Notes: a model not told the origin generated them from the sequence alone. A DNA stretch of 35,963 bases from Vicinamibacteraceae bacterium (GCA_023384595.1 JAHDVQ010000017.1:4480-40442), one strand, 5' to 3'. Numbered from the stretch's first letter, positions 1 to 9,764 are shown. Translations and numbers: made by a program.

Positions 1-1701
1 CAGCCGGGCCGCCACGGCGTCTGGCGTCGCCGCCGACGCCATCACCCCCTCGCGGACGAACGGCGTCAGGTTGTTCGGCTCGTTGAGCACGAGCGCCGGT
101 ACCCCGAGCGACAGGCCGTCGAGGGCCACCGTGGAGTTCACCGTCACGATGAGGGCGGCGACCGAGAGGAGGCCCGCCAGATCCAGGCCCGCCGGGGCGA
201 TGACGGCGTTCGGCAGGCCACGGGTCGCCTCGACGTAGGGCGCCGCCGTTTCCGCCGGGTGTGGCACCACCACGAGGCGCACCTCGGGCGTACGCAGCAG
301 GGCCTCGACGAGCACGGGCATCGCGGGCGCGGCCTGGGAGAACTTGGTCACGAGGACCGCGATGGCCTCGCCTGGCCCGGCGCCGAGTGCCGCACGCACG
401 CGAGCCCGGCTCCCGTCATCGGCGATGGCGACCCTGGCCGCGAGCGCGTCGCGTCCCGGGCTACCCGTCACGAGCAGGCTCTCGCCCGGGAAACGGCCGT
501 GGTCGACGAGGTGCGCCGCCGCGTAGCGATCGAAGAGCAGCGTCCTGGTCGGCCGTGGGAAGCCGCGATCGGCGGCGTTGGCCGGCGACGGCGCCATCTC
601 GTCGGGCTCGTGCAGGTAGTTCAGCCAGTGGCGGTAGATGAAGCCGTGCTGGAGGCCCGCGGTCGGGATGCCGCGCCGCCGCGCCTCGAGCACGAGCGCG
701 CGGCCCCATCCCCCCGCCTCGGCGTAGGTGATCGCCACCGCCGGGTCGAGGCGATCGAGCGCCGCGCCCGCTTCGTCCATGGCGCGCGCCGACCAGGGGA
801 ACTGCAGCCTCGTGACGCCGTCGAGCTCGGCGAACACGAGCGGCCACAGGTCCACGCCGTCCACCACCGCGTGCGCGCGGACCTCGTCGCTGCCGGCGAG
901 CGCGCGAAGGTTCGCGTCCCGCGCCTTCCACACGGCGAGCGACGGCGCGATCTCGTCCCGGCCGGCCAGCGCCTCGATCGGAACGAGACGCGCGGCGTGG
1001 CCCGGCCGCCACAACTCCCGCACGCCGTGCCACCACTGGCGCACGCGGAAGTTCGAGGCGGGGCCGAGCCCGACGAGCGTCGGCGCCGACGGCACCCGCG
1101 CGGCCAGCGCCTCGATGACCGGCCCGATGTAGCCCTCGTCGCCGGGATCCGAGGCGCTGCGGCGCCGCCAGAACGCGCTGTGCACGAAGGCGGCCACACC
1201 GCCCCGTGCCGGCGAGGCCTGCCCGTGCCAGCCTCGCGCGGCGCGCGCGCTCCAGGTGAGGAACTCGCCTTGCGCTCGCGCCAGCGGCCCCACAGTCCGT
1301 CCCGGCCGCAGCCGCGTGCCGCCTTCGACGGCGACGCCGCGTCGCGCGAGCGCCGCCTGCAGCACATACCGATCCGCCGGCGCGGCGTCGGCCTCGACGA
1401 TGACCTGTGCCGGCGCCTCGCGCGCGACGAGCGCGTCGATGGCCTCGAGTCGCTCGTGCCACATGAGCACGGCTTGCAGCTTGTGCAGGTACAGCTCGGC
1501 GAACCACCACAGCGAGTCGCCGCGATAGGTGAAGCGGTCGCGGAACGCCAGGCCGTCCAGCCGCAGGTGACGCACGCCCTTGATCCACCGGTTGGCGCGC
1601 TCGGCGGCGCGCTCGGCGGCCTCCGGTGACAGGAACGCCCCGAGCGAGACGTCGCGACGGGCGCCTCCGTGTGCGACCACGACCAGACGCGGCCACGCCA
1701 T
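1..1701 (-). CDS. Putative GT-B-like glycosyltransferase / capsule-type surface polysaccharide biosynthesis protein (C-terminus truncated by window edge)
   Basis: Frame is open from ATG at 1701 to base 1 with no stop, so it is absent from the ORF track as a complete ORF. I translated MAWPRLVVVAHGGARRDVSLGAFLSPEAAERAAERANRWIKGVRHLRL... and ...VNSTVALDGLSLGVPALVLNEPNNLTPFVREGVMAS, a GT-B/epimerase-like donor-site pattern. Upstream GT9 stop (1704-1706) is adjacent. Confidence 0.6.
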   Translation of the reverse strand, partial: MAWPRLVVVAHGGARRDVSLGAFLSPEAAERAAERANRWIKGVRHLRLDGLAFRDRFTYRGDSLWWFAELYLHKLQAVLMWHERLEAIDALVAREAPAQVIVEADAAPADRYVLQAALARRGVAVEGGTRLRPGRTVGPLARAQGEFLTWSARAARGWHGQASPARGGVAAFVHSAFWRRRSASDPGDEGYIGPVIEALAARVPSAPTLVGLGPASNFRVRQWWHGVRELWRPGHAARLVPIEALAGRDEIAPSLAVWKARDANLRALAGSDEVRAHAVVDGVDLWPLVFAELDGVTRLQFPWSARAMDEAGAALDRLDPAVAITYAEAGGWGRALVLEARRRGIPTAGLQHGFIYRHWLNYLHEPDEMAPSPANAADRGFPRPTRTLLFDRYAAAHLVDHGRFPGESLLVTGSPGRDALAARVAIADDGSRARVRAALGAGPGEAIAVLVTKFSQAAPAMPVLVEALLRTPEVRLVVVPHPAETAAPYVEATRGLPNAVIAPAGLDLAGLLSVAALIVTVNSTVALDGLSLGVPALVLNEPNNLTPFVREGVMASAATPDAVAARL

Positions 1702-1703
1702 GG

Positions 1704-2957
1704 TCAGCCCGCGCCTCCGGCTGCCGCGCCGGGCCGCTCGCGACGGCCCGCGTCGCGTCCCGCGGCGGCGGCCTCCGACAGCACCTCGCGCGCGGCGTGG
1801 TAGACCATGTCGGAGGTGATCCCCTCGAGGCAGTCGGGCACGTGACCGCGGCAGCGTTCGGGCGGCAAGCGGATCTGGTTGCACGGCGCGCACCAGAGGT
1901 CGATGCGCACCACCCGCGTGAACGGGCCGCGCGGCGCGTAGCGTGCCGGCGCCGACGGTCCGAAGACCGCGACGGTCGGCGTCGCCATGGCCGCCGCCAG
2001 GTGCATCGGACCGGTGTCGCCGGTCACGTACAGCGACAGCCGCTCGAAGACCGCCGCAAGGCTCACGAGGTCGAGCGCTCCCGTGAGGTCGATGGTCGGG
2101 ATCCCGGCCGGAATCGCCGCGCGTGCCCGATCGACGAGCGGCCTGTCGCCCGAATCGCCGGTGAGCACGATCGTCGCGCCCAGCTCGGCGGCCAGCCGCG
2201 CGGCGGCCTCGCCGAAGCGCTCGGGGTGCCACTGCTTGATCTCGCGCCCGCCGCTCGTGTGCAGCCCGATGAGCGGCCGGCCTGCGGGTGCCGAGACCAG
2301 CGCCGCCGCGGCGGCGTCGCGGGCGGCGTCCGGCAGCACCAGGCGGGCCTCGGCGCCGCTCCGCCGTGCCGGCGCCGGCGCCCCGATGGCCCGTGCGAGC
2401 GTCTCGACGAGCGCGTACGTCGTCTCCGCCGTGTGCGCCTCGGGGTCGAACGGCCCCCTGATGGTGAGCAGCGGGCCGCCGCCGGCCTGCGCGAACCCCG
2501 CGCGCACGGGCACCCGCGCCAGCCCGAGCAGCATGTTCGACCGGATGTCGCCCTCGAAGTTGATCGCGAGATCGTACTCGCGCCGCCGCCACTCGAGGGC
2601 CCGGCCGACGAGCTCGTTCGTCGTCGCGCCGCGCTGGCCGCGGGCGAGCCAGGGCACGTCGAGCGTCTCGACCCGCGTCACGCCGGGCACGAGCCTGGCC
2701 AGATCTGCGTTCCAGCTTCCGACGACGAGATCGAGGCTGGCCCGGGGAAGGATGTCCCGCACGGCCGCGATGGCGTCGAGCGTCATCACGAGATCGCCGA
2801 TGCGCTCGAGGCGCAGCAGCAGCACGCGCTGTGGCGGAAACTTCACCGGGCGCGCCGGCAGGAGCCGGGCGCCGAGCACGGCCGCGCGGAGGCCGAGGTC
2901 GGCGAGGCCGACGAGCCGCCGCTCGCGCGGGTCGTAGATATGCAGGTAATCGAACAC
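1704..2957 (-). CDS. Glycosyltransferase family 9 (heptosyltransferase-like)
   Basis: Translation contains ILLLRLERIGDLVMT-like N-terminus (VLLLRLERIGDLVMTLDAI) and GLHTSGGREIKQWHPERFGEAAARL...YVTGDTGPMHLAAAMATPTVAVFGPS, typical of GT9. GTG start at 2957 is preceded by an in-frame stop. Confidence 0.9.
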   Translation of the reverse strand: MFDYLHIYDPRERRLVGLADLGLRAAVLGARLLPARPVKFPPQRVLLLRLERIGDLVMTLDAIAAVRDILPRASLDLVVGSWNADLARLVPGVTRVETLDVPWLARGQRGATTNELVGRALEWRRREYDLAINFEGDIRSNMLLGLARVPVRAGFAQAGGGPLLTIRGPFDPEAHTAETTYALVETLARAIGAPAPARRSGAEARLVLPDAARDAAAAALVSAPAGRPLIGLHTSGGREIKQWHPERFGEAAARLAAELGATIVLTGDSGDRPLVDRARAAIPAGIPTIDLTGALDLVSLAAVFERLSLYVTGDTGPMHLAAAMATPTVAVFGPSAPARYAPRGPFTRVVRIDLWCAPCNQIRLPPERCRGHVPDCLEGITSDMVYHAAREVLSEAAAAGRDAGRRERPGAAAGGAG

Positions 2958-2989
2958 TCAGGCGACCGTTTCGCTCGCTCGGGACACTA

Positions 2990-5491
2990 TTACCGCACCT
3001 CGACGCGGAAGACCATCACGCCGAGGTCGCGCGCGTCGGCGGCGCCGGAGAGCTGCAGCGGGTTCCAGGTGGGGGTGTCGATGCGCAGGCGGCCGGGCGC
3101 CTCCGATTCGGCGAGGGCCGCGACGAGGTCGGCGGGCATGGCGAACTCGTGCGTGCTGCGGTTCGGGCCGAGCGTGACGGCGCCGAGGACGCGGCCGTCG
3201 ATCGACACCGTCACAACGGGGACGGGCGCGTTGGCCGGTCTCGCCCCGCCCGCCATGGTGAGCGCGATCGCGCGCGCCGTTGGCGTGATGCCCGTCACGG
3301 CCACATATGAGACGTCGCGCGTCCAGCGGAACGGCGAGCCGTCGGCAAAGCGCTCCTTCGCATGGAAGCGCACCACGTGCAGGTCGTCGCCCTCGCCGAG
3401 GCTGAGCCGCAGGGGCGCCACCTCGCCTCCCGTACCGGCCACGAACCGGTAGAGGCCGAAGTCGAACTCCTTCTGCCTCACGCCCCTCGGATACGCGTTC
3501 CACCGCGACTCGTACTCCGGCACCTGGAAGCGCTCGCTCGCCACCGGCTCGACGCGCAGCCGCCGCGACAGCAGGTCCGTGCCGCCTCCGCCGAGGAAGA
3601 AGACCCGCTCGTAGGTGGCGGCCGCGGTGTCGAGAAAGGCCGCGAACGCCGCGCGATCGGGCGCGGGCGAGGCGAGGACGAGCGCCGGCCTCGCGTAGAT
3701 GTAGTTGAGCGGCAGGGCGAGCACGTGCGCATCCGACGCGTTCCGCGACTCGACGATGACGAGGTCGCGCTCGGTGAAGCGTCCGGCGAGCCGTTCGAGC
3801 CGTGGGATGATGCCGGCGTACTCGACGTGCGCGAACACGGGCGCCGAAGCCTGCCAGAACTGAACCCCGATTGGCGCGACGAGCACGAAGAGCAGCAGCG
3901 CCCTCGCTGCCGCGGGAGGCCCGCCCGCCGGTGCGGCCTCCCCGCGCCGCGCGGCCGTCTCGACGACCCACGCGACGCCCGCCACGGCGAGCAGCAGCGC
4001 GGCCGGCAGGATGACGGCCAGGAAACGGCGCGCCGCCCAGAAGTGCTCCGGCACGATCCGGATCTTGTAGAAGAAGAAGACCGCGTAGACGGCCACCGTC
4101 AGGAACCAGGCGGGCGCGCGCCAGAACGTGCCGCGCACGCGCACGAGGAGCCCCGCCACGGCGAGCGCCACGACCGGCGGCGTCACATACCAGCCGAAGC
4201 TCCTGAGCGCCATCGCATCGTGCGCGGCGAGCTTGCCGGCCGGCTCGCGGAAGAACCAGGCGTAGACGGCGAGCAGGGCGAGCACGGCGCCGAGCGCGAT
4301 CGGCCCCCACCGCACGAGCGGCTCCCGCGCGGCGCGAAGGCCCCACGCGGCCAGCGCGAGCGCGAAGCACCCGAGCACGGCCAGAGCGACGGTCGCCGGA
4401 TTGAGGTGCGCCGCCCACACGAGCGGGAGCGCGATGTAGGCGCGCATGACGGTGAGCAGGTAGACGGCGGTGACGGCGAGGCCGGCCGCGAGCGTCGCGT
4501 AGAAGCGCCAGCCAGGGCCGCGTCCCGTCAGCCACCCGGCCGCGATGCCGGCGCCGGCAGCGCCGAGCGCGAGCACCGTGTCGATGCGCAGCAGGAGCAG
4601 CATCGAGAGCAGGAGTCCCGCGACCACCGCGAAGTAGCGATCCTCCTCCGTCGTCGCGCGCGCCAGGGCGAGCAGACCCGCCCAGAGCAGTGTCAGCATC
4701 GCGACCTCGGCGTTGGGATACCGGGCAAACCACGCGAGGACGACGTTCACGGCGAGCAGGGCCGCGGCGGCCGCCGCCACTGGACGCCCGAAGAGCCGCG
4801 CGCCGACGAAGTAGGTGGCGAGCACGCCGAGGATGGCCCAGGCGCCGACGGTCTGCCGGGCCCCTGAGAGCCCGTTCACGCCGTAGCCGAGGGCCATCGA
4901 CGCGGGGAAGAGATGCGGGAACTGCGGCACGACGGCCGGCGCGCCGGCCTCGCGCACGAAGAAGCCCATGAACCGCAGGCTGTGGTACTCGGCCTGTCCG
5001 TAGGGCGGAAAGAACAGGTCGGCGAGCGCCGCCGGCACCGCGCCCACGACGGGGTCGTCGACGACGAGCGCCCCGCGCTGCGCGATCTGGATGCCCTCGT
5101 TGACGTAGACACCGGGATCCTTGCCGCCGACCACGAACTCGGACGCAGGGAAGTAGAGCCAGAGCCCGGCGGCGACGAGGGCGAGCGGCACCGCGTCGGC
5201 CGGACGCCAGGGGCGCGCGGCGGCGCCGAGGCGAAGGCGGCCGCGGGCGCCGGCAGCCACGAGCGCGCAGAGCGCGGCGTTCAGCACGAGCAGCCGCTCG
5301 AGACGGTACTGGCCGAGCGCGGCGAGCACGAGCACCCCGGCGAGGGAACACGCCAGGCTCGTCACCACCGCCCAGAACAGGCGCTCGCCGGCGTCGAGCC
5401 CCGCGCGGCGATCACGCCCGCCCCACGGTGCGCGGAACGCGAGCGCGCCGGGCAGGTACGCGATGAGCAGCAGCGCGAGCGCCCTGACCAT
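2990..5491 (-). CDS. Large integral membrane protein, GT-C/ArnT-like glycosyltransferase with C-terminal extracytoplasmic beta-rich domain
   Basis: 833 aa; many hydrophobic helices, early acidic residues after the first TM segments, and a soluble C-terminus ending RIDTPTWNPLQLSGAADARDLGVMVFRVEVR. Confidence 0.7.
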   Translation of the reverse strand: MVRALALLLIAYLPGALAFRAPWGGRDRRAGLDAGERLFWAVVTSLACSLAGVLVLAALGQYRLERLLVLNAALCALVAAGARGRLRLGAAARPWRPADAVPLALVAAGLWLYFPASEFVVGGKDPGVYVNEGIQIAQRGALVVDDPVVGAVPAALADLFFPPYGQAEYHSLRFMGFFVREAGAPAVVPQFPHLFPASMALGYGVNGLSGARQTVGAWAILGVLATYFVGARLFGRPVAAAAAALLAVNVVLAWFARYPNAEVAMLTLLWAGLLALARATTEEDRYFAVVAGLLLSMLLLLRIDTVLALGAAGAGIAAGWLTGRGPGWRFYATLAAGLAVTAVYLLTVMRAYIALPLVWAAHLNPATVALAVLGCFALALAAWGLRAAREPLVRWGPIALGAVLALLAVYAWFFREPAGKLAAHDAMALRSFGWYVTPPVVALAVAGLLVRVRGTFWRAPAWFLTVAVYAVFFFYKIRIVPEHFWAARRFLAVILPAALLLAVAGVAWVVETAARRGEAAPAGGPPAAARALLLFVLVAPIGVQFWQASAPVFAHVEYAGIIPRLERLAGRFTERDLVIVESRNASDAHVLALPLNYIYARPALVLASPAPDRAAFAAFLDTAAATYERVFFLGGGGTDLLSRRLRVEPVASERFQVPEYESRWNAYPRGVRQKEFDFGLYRFVAGTGGEVAPLRLSLGEGDDLHVVRFHAKERFADGSPFRWTRDVSYVAVTGITPTARAIALTMAGGARPANAPVPVVTVSIDGRVLGAVTLGPNRSTHEFAMPADLVAALAESEAPGRLRIDTPTWNPLQLSGAADARDLGVMVFRVEVR

Positions 5492-6616
5492 TCAGCCTCT
5501 CGGATCGGGGGCCACCGCCATCCTCGGCTGGAAGCGCCGGAGCGTCTCGCCGACCAGCGCGGGCACGTCCGCGGCGAGCGAGGGATAGAGGGGCAGCGAG
5601 ACGAGCTCGCGGCAGATGCGATCGGCCACGGGGCAGGCCGCGGGCGTCTCGGTGGCAAGGGCGGGTTGCCTGGGAATGGGCACCGGATAGTGTATGAGCG
5701 TTTCGATGCCGGCGCCGGAGAGGTGCGCCTGCAGGCGCTCGCGTTCGAGCGACAGCACGGGGAACAGATGGTAGACGTGGCCGGCGTCGCACTCCGGCGG
5801 CACCGTCAGGGGGCATCCCGCAAGCGCGGCGCGATAGCTCGCGGCGAGCTTCCGCCTCTTGGCCGTCCACGCGGCCAGCAGCGGGAGGCGTTCGCGGAGC
5901 ACGGCCGCCTGAATCTCGTCGAGCCGCGTGTTCACGCCGAACTCGTCGTGGTGGTAGCGCGTCCGCTGCCCGCCGTTCCGCAGGCGCTTCACGCGATCGG
6001 CCAGCGCGCCATCGTCGGTGACGACGGCGCCGCCGTCGCCGAGCGCGCCGAGGTTCTTGGTCGGGTAGAACGAGAAGGCGGCGGCGACACCAAAGGTGCC
6101 GACGGGCCGTCCGCCGCACGTCGCGAGGTGCGCCTGGCAGGCGTCCTCGACGAGCGCCAGGCCGTGCCGCTCCGCGATGGCCGACAGGGCCGGCATGTCG
6201 GCGGCCTGCCCGTACAGGTGCACGGGGAGGATGGCACGCGTCCTGGGAGTGATCGCGGCCTCGACCGCGGCCGGGTCGAGCGTGAGTCGCGTCCCGTCGA
6301 GGTCGGCGAAGACCGGCCGCGCGCCCGCCATCATCACGGCGAGGGCCGAGTAGGCGGCCGACAGGGGGCTGGTGATGACCTCGTCGCCCGCGCCGATGCC
6401 GAGGGCGCGGAAGACGAGCGCCAGCGCGTCGGTGCCCGTGCCGACGCCGACGGCGTGGCGAGTGCCGCAGGCCGAGGCCCACTCGTGCTCGAAGGCGTCC
6501 ACCTCGGGGCCGAGCACGAACCAGCCGCGGTCGATGACGCGCGCGATGGCGCGGTCGATCGCCGCGCGGTCCTCGCGGGGATGCAGGTCGTTGAACGGAA
6601 TCTTGTGGAGTGTCAC
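5492..6616 (-). CDS. DegT/DnrJ/EryC1/StrS-family PLP-dependent sugar aminotransferase
   Basis: IPFNDLHPREDRAAIDRAIARVIDRGWFVLGPEVDAFEHEWA...VGVGTGTDAL...VEDACQAHLA...SFYPTKNLGALGDGGAVVT (PLP lysine). GTG start at 6616 overlaps the upstream stop as GTGA; the ORF-track start at 6802 is over-extended. Confidence 0.92.
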   Translation of the reverse strand: MTLHKIPFNDLHPREDRAAIDRAIARVIDRGWFVLGPEVDAFEHEWASACGTRHAVGVGTGTDALALVFRALGIGAGDEVITSPLSAAYSALAVMMAGARPVFADLDGTRLTLDPAAVEAAITPRTRAILPVHLYGQAADMPALSAIAERHGLALVEDACQAHLATCGGRPVGTFGVAAAFSFYPTKNLGALGDGGAVVTDDGALADRVKRLRNGGQRTRYHHDEFGVNTRLDEIQAAVLRERLPLLAAWTAKRRKLAASYRAALAGCPLTVPPECDAGHVYHLFPVLSLERERLQAHLSGAGIETLIHYPVPIPRQPALATETPAACPVADRICRELVSLPLYPSLAADVPALVGETLRRFQPRMAVAPDPRG

Positions 6617-7641
6617 TGTGGTGGCGCCGTGGCGGGCGCGGTCTCGTCGAGATATCGCGCGAGGTGCTCGCGGTAGTAGGCGAGCGTGCGGCCGAACCCC
6701 TCGCGCAGCCCCACGCGCGGCTGCCAGCCGGTGGCGGCGCGGAACTTCGACGAATCGGAGTAGAAGCTGCCGATGTCGATGGCCTTCTTCTCGGCGGGCC
6801 ACTCGACGAAGCGGATGCGGCCGCTGCCGGCCATCTCGACGAGCATGGCGACCAGGTCGCGGTGCGAGACCGGTTCGTCGCCGCCGACGTTGAAGACCTC
6901 GCCGTTGGTGGCCTCGGACGCGCCGGCGAGGAGGAACGCCTCGGCCGCATCGTCCACGTAGACGAAGTCACGCATCTGCGAGCCGTCGCCGAAGATCTCG
7001 ACCTCGCGATCCTCGATGACGAGGCGGATGAACCAACCGATGAAGCCCTGGCGGTTGTGGCGCACGAGCTGACGCGGGCCGTAGACGTTCGTCAGGCGCA
7101 GCGAGCACCCGCGCACGCCGAACACGTTGTTGTAGACGAGGTGATAGTACTCGCCGGCCACCTTGTTGATGCCGTTCACGTCGGTCGGCCGCACGAGGTG
7201 CCGCTCGTCGACGGGGAGGTAGTCGGGCTTGCCGTACACCTGCCGCGTGCCCGCGTAGACGACCTTCGCGCGCGCGTTGAACCGCCGGCACGCCTCGAGG
7301 ATCGTGAGCTGGCTGCGGCAGTTGATCTCGAGGTCGGTGAAGGGGTCGCGCATCGAGTCGATGTGGCTCACCTGGCCCGCGAGGCTGAAGACGACCTCGC
7401 GGTCGCGCACGAGGTAGTCCATCGTGCTCTGCTGGCGGACGTCGGCGATGTTGACGCGGACGCGGTCCTCGATGCCCGCGATGTTGAAGAGGTGGCCGCC
7501 GTAGTCGGGGATGAGCGAGTCGACGAGGAGGACGTCGGCGCCGAGGTCCACGAGGCGCCGGGCGAGGTTGCTGCCGATGAAACCGAGACCGCCCGTGACC
7601 ATCACGCGGCGCCCCCGGTAGAACGCGGCGAGGTCCGTCAT
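6613..7641 (-). CDS. NAD-dependent epimerase/dehydratase (extended SDR), atypical NxxxK active site
   Basis: MTDLAAFYRGRRVMVTGGLGFIGSNLARRLVDLGA (Rossmann GxxGxxG)...VVYAGTRQVYG...DVNGINKVAGEYYHLVYN...SLRLTNVYGPRQ...FGDGSQMRDFVYVDDAAEAF. ATG at 7641 overlaps the upstream stop. Confidence 0.9.
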   Translation of the reverse strand: MTDLAAFYRGRRVMVTGGLGFIGSNLARRLVDLGADVLLVDSLIPDYGGHLFNIAGIEDRVRVNIADVRQQSTMDYLVRDREVVFSLAGQVSHIDSMRDPFTDLEINCRSQLTILEACRRFNARAKVVYAGTRQVYGKPDYLPVDERHLVRPTDVNGINKVAGEYYHLVYNNVFGVRGCSLRLTNVYGPRQLVRHNRQGFIGWFIRLVIEDREVEIFGDGSQMRDFVYVDDAAEAFLLAGASEATNGEVFNVGGDEPVSHRDLVAMLVEMAGSGRIRFVEWPAEKKAIDIGSFYSDSSKFRAATGWQPRVGLREGFGRTLAYYREHLARYLDETAPATAPPQ

Positions 7642-8510
7642 GACGCCGGCGGCTCCCCGCGGCGTGCCCCCGCCCCCACCGGCTGCTCCTCGTGCGGGGG
7701 GGCGGCCGCGCGTCCGGCCGCGCCCGGCACGATCTCGGCCGAAGGCGGCGCAGCGGCCCGCCCCGGCGCGGCGTCCGTCCGCCGCCGCACCACCAGCTCC
7801 ATCCAGAGGCTCAGGACGTCCAGGCCGGTCTTGACGATGCGCCGGACGTTGAAGAACTGCGATTTCCCGTACGCCCGGTGGAAATGGTGGACCGGCACCT
7901 CCGCGAGGCGGAAGCCGCCGTCGTGGATCTTCTTCATCAGCTCGAGGCAGATGACGCCGCTCGACTTGGTGAGCACGATCCGGTCGAAGATCGACCGCCG
8001 CATCAGCCGGAAGTCGCAGTCCACGTCGCGCATCTTCAGCCCGAAGAGCGTCTTCACCGTGTGGTGATACAGCCGGCCGATCACGATGCGGTGCAGCGGG
8101 TCGGATCGGCTGATCTTGTAACCGTTGACGATGTCGACGTCGTCGTCCATGCGCTCCCAGAGGAGCGCCATCTCCGTCGGGTCGTACTGCGCGTCGCCGT
8201 CGGTGTAGAAGATGAACTCCTTCGAGGCCCGCTCGAAGCCGCTGCGCAGCGCGCCGCCGTAGCCCCGGTTCACCCGATGGTGCACGATCTTCACCTCGGG
8301 GTAGACGCGCGCCAGCTCGTCGAGCAGCTGCGGCGTCTGGTCGCGGCTGCCGTCGTTGATGACGATGACCTCGTGATCGGGCGTGAGCGTGCGCGCGGTC
8401 AGCAGGGCGCTCACCACCATGCTGGCGATGGTCCCGCTGTCGTTGTAGGCGGGAAAGAACACGGTGAGGCCGGGCGGCCGGGGGGAGCCTTTCGGCGGCA
8501 TGGCAAACAC
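7638..8510 (-). CDS. Glycosyltransferase family 2 (polyprenyl-phosphate sugar synthase/DPM1-like)
   Basis: GLTVFFPAYNDSGTIASMVVSALLTARTLTPDHEVIVINDGSRDQTPQLLDELARVYPEVKIVHHRVNRGYGGALRSGFERASKEFIFYTDGDAQYDP: GT2 core with DGDAQY. Confidence 0.9.
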   Translation of the reverse strand: MFAMPPKGSPRPPGLTVFFPAYNDSGTIASMVVSALLTARTLTPDHEVIVINDGSRDQTPQLLDELARVYPEVKIVHHRVNRGYGGALRSGFERASKEFIFYTDGDAQYDPTEMALLWERMDDDVDIVNGYKISRSDPLHRIVIGRLYHHTVKTLFGLKMRDVDCDFRLMRRSIFDRIVLTKSSGVICLELMKKIHDGGFRLAEVPVHHFHRAYGKSQFFNVRRIVKTGLDVLSLWMELVVRRRTDAAPGRAAAPPSAEIVPGAAGRAAAPPHEEQPVGAGARRGEPPAS

Positions 8511-8519
8511 CGAAGCGTA

Positions 8520-9764
8520 CTATACGGCCTTGTGCCGGGCAAGGAACGCCGCCTCGTACGCGGCTTCCATCCGCTCGGCGACGCGGGCCCACGAATAGCG
8601 CGCGGCGACCTCCGCCCGCGCCGCCTCGCCCAGACGCCGCCCGAGCGCGGGATCGCCCGCCAGCCGCGCCAGTGCCGCGGCGAGCGCCTCGGGGTCGCGT
8701 TCAGGCACGGTCAGCGCCGTCTCGTCCGGCCGCACCACCGCCCCGATGCCGCCGGCGACCGTCGTCACGAGCGGCGTGGCCGAGGCCAGCGCCTCCATCA
8801 CCACGTTCGGCAGGCCGTCCACGTTTCCCGCATCGTCGCGCACCGAGGGCACCACCGCGATGTCGGCCGCCGCCAGGTGGTCGGCGACCGAGTCCTGCGA
8901 CAGCAGGCCGGGGAAGACGACGCGTTCCGCCACGCCGCGATCGGCGGCGCGTGCCGCCAGTTCGGCGCCGAGATCGCCGTCGCCGCCGATCACGACGGCG
9001 AGGGCGGGCAGGTGCGCGAGCCGGGCGGCCGCGTCGATCAGGTACTCGAAGCCCTTCTTGCGCACGAAGCGGCCGGCCGTGAAGACCATCACCGCGTCGT
9101 CGGCGAGGCCGAGCGCCGCGCGCACCCGGCGGCGCCGCTCGGGGTCGGGCCCGAAGCGCTCGATGTCGACGCCGTAGGGCACGACCTCGCTGGCCGCGGC
9201 CGAGGCGCCCAGCGCGATCGCACGATCGCGGAGGTCGCCGCTGCACGCCGTCACCCAGCCGGCGCGCGCGAAGACACGCCGGGCCACGGCGCGGGCGGGC
9301 GCGAGACGTTCGGCGACGAACACGTCGGAGCCGTGGAGGCTGACGACGAGCGGGCGGCCGGGCGCGGCCGCGGCGGCCATCGCGCCGCCGGGGATCACCC
9401 AGTGTCCGTGCATCACGGTGGCGTCGACGGCGCGCGCCACGTGGCGGGCCATCCGCCAGCCGGACGCGAGCGCGAGCGGCGCGGCGGCGTAGGCGGCGCC
9501 GCGCAGCGACACGTCGGCGCGCAGGGCGCCCGCGTACCCGAAGACGTTCAGCGCGGGATGCGGCGCGTACTTGAAGAAGTGAAAGGTCACGCCGCCCTCG
9601 CGCGCCGGCCGCGCGACGAGCGGGTGCCACGGCGCCACGAGGTGTACCTCGTGCCCGCGCGCGGCCACGCCGTGGGCGATGGGCGCCATGAAGCTGCCGA
9701 CGTTGTCGCCGGGGAAGCGCGGGTAGCTCGTGGCGACCATGACGACGCGGTGCCGGCGGCTCAC
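8520..9764 (-). CDS. Glycosyltransferase family 4
   Basis: VVMVATSYPRFPGDNVGSFMAPIAHGVAARGHEVHLVAPWHP...VSLHGSDVFVAERL...VPYGVDIERFGP...FTAGRFVRKKGFEYLIDAAARL...VMEALASATPLVTTVAGG. GTG at 9764 in a GTGA overlap. Confidence 0.93.
   Translation of the reverse strand: MSRRHRVVMVATSYPRFPGDNVGSFMAPIAHGVAARGHEVHLVAPWHPLVARPAREGGVTFHFFKYAPHPALNVFGYAGALRADVSLRGAAYAAAPLALASGWRMARHVARAVDATVMHGHWVIPGGAMAAAAAPGRPLVVSLHGSDVFVAERLAPARAVARRVFARAGWVTACSGDLRDRAIALGASAAASEVVPYGVDIERFGPDPERRRRVRAALGLADDAVMVFTAGRFVRKKGFEYLIDAAARLAHLPALAVVIGGDGDLGAELAARAADRGVAERVVFPGLLSQDSVADHLAAADIAVVPSVRDDAGNVDGLPNVVMEALASATPLVTTVAGGIGAVVRPDETALTVPERDPEALAAALARLAGDPALGRRLGEAARAEVAARYSWARVAERMEAAYEAAFLARHKAV

Noticed and set aside
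1626-6676. Long plus-strand ORFs (608, 501, 587 aa) opposite the glycan operon
   Set aside because: Antisense to convincing GT9, GT-C and aminotransferase genes; compositionally biased, no recognisable motifs.
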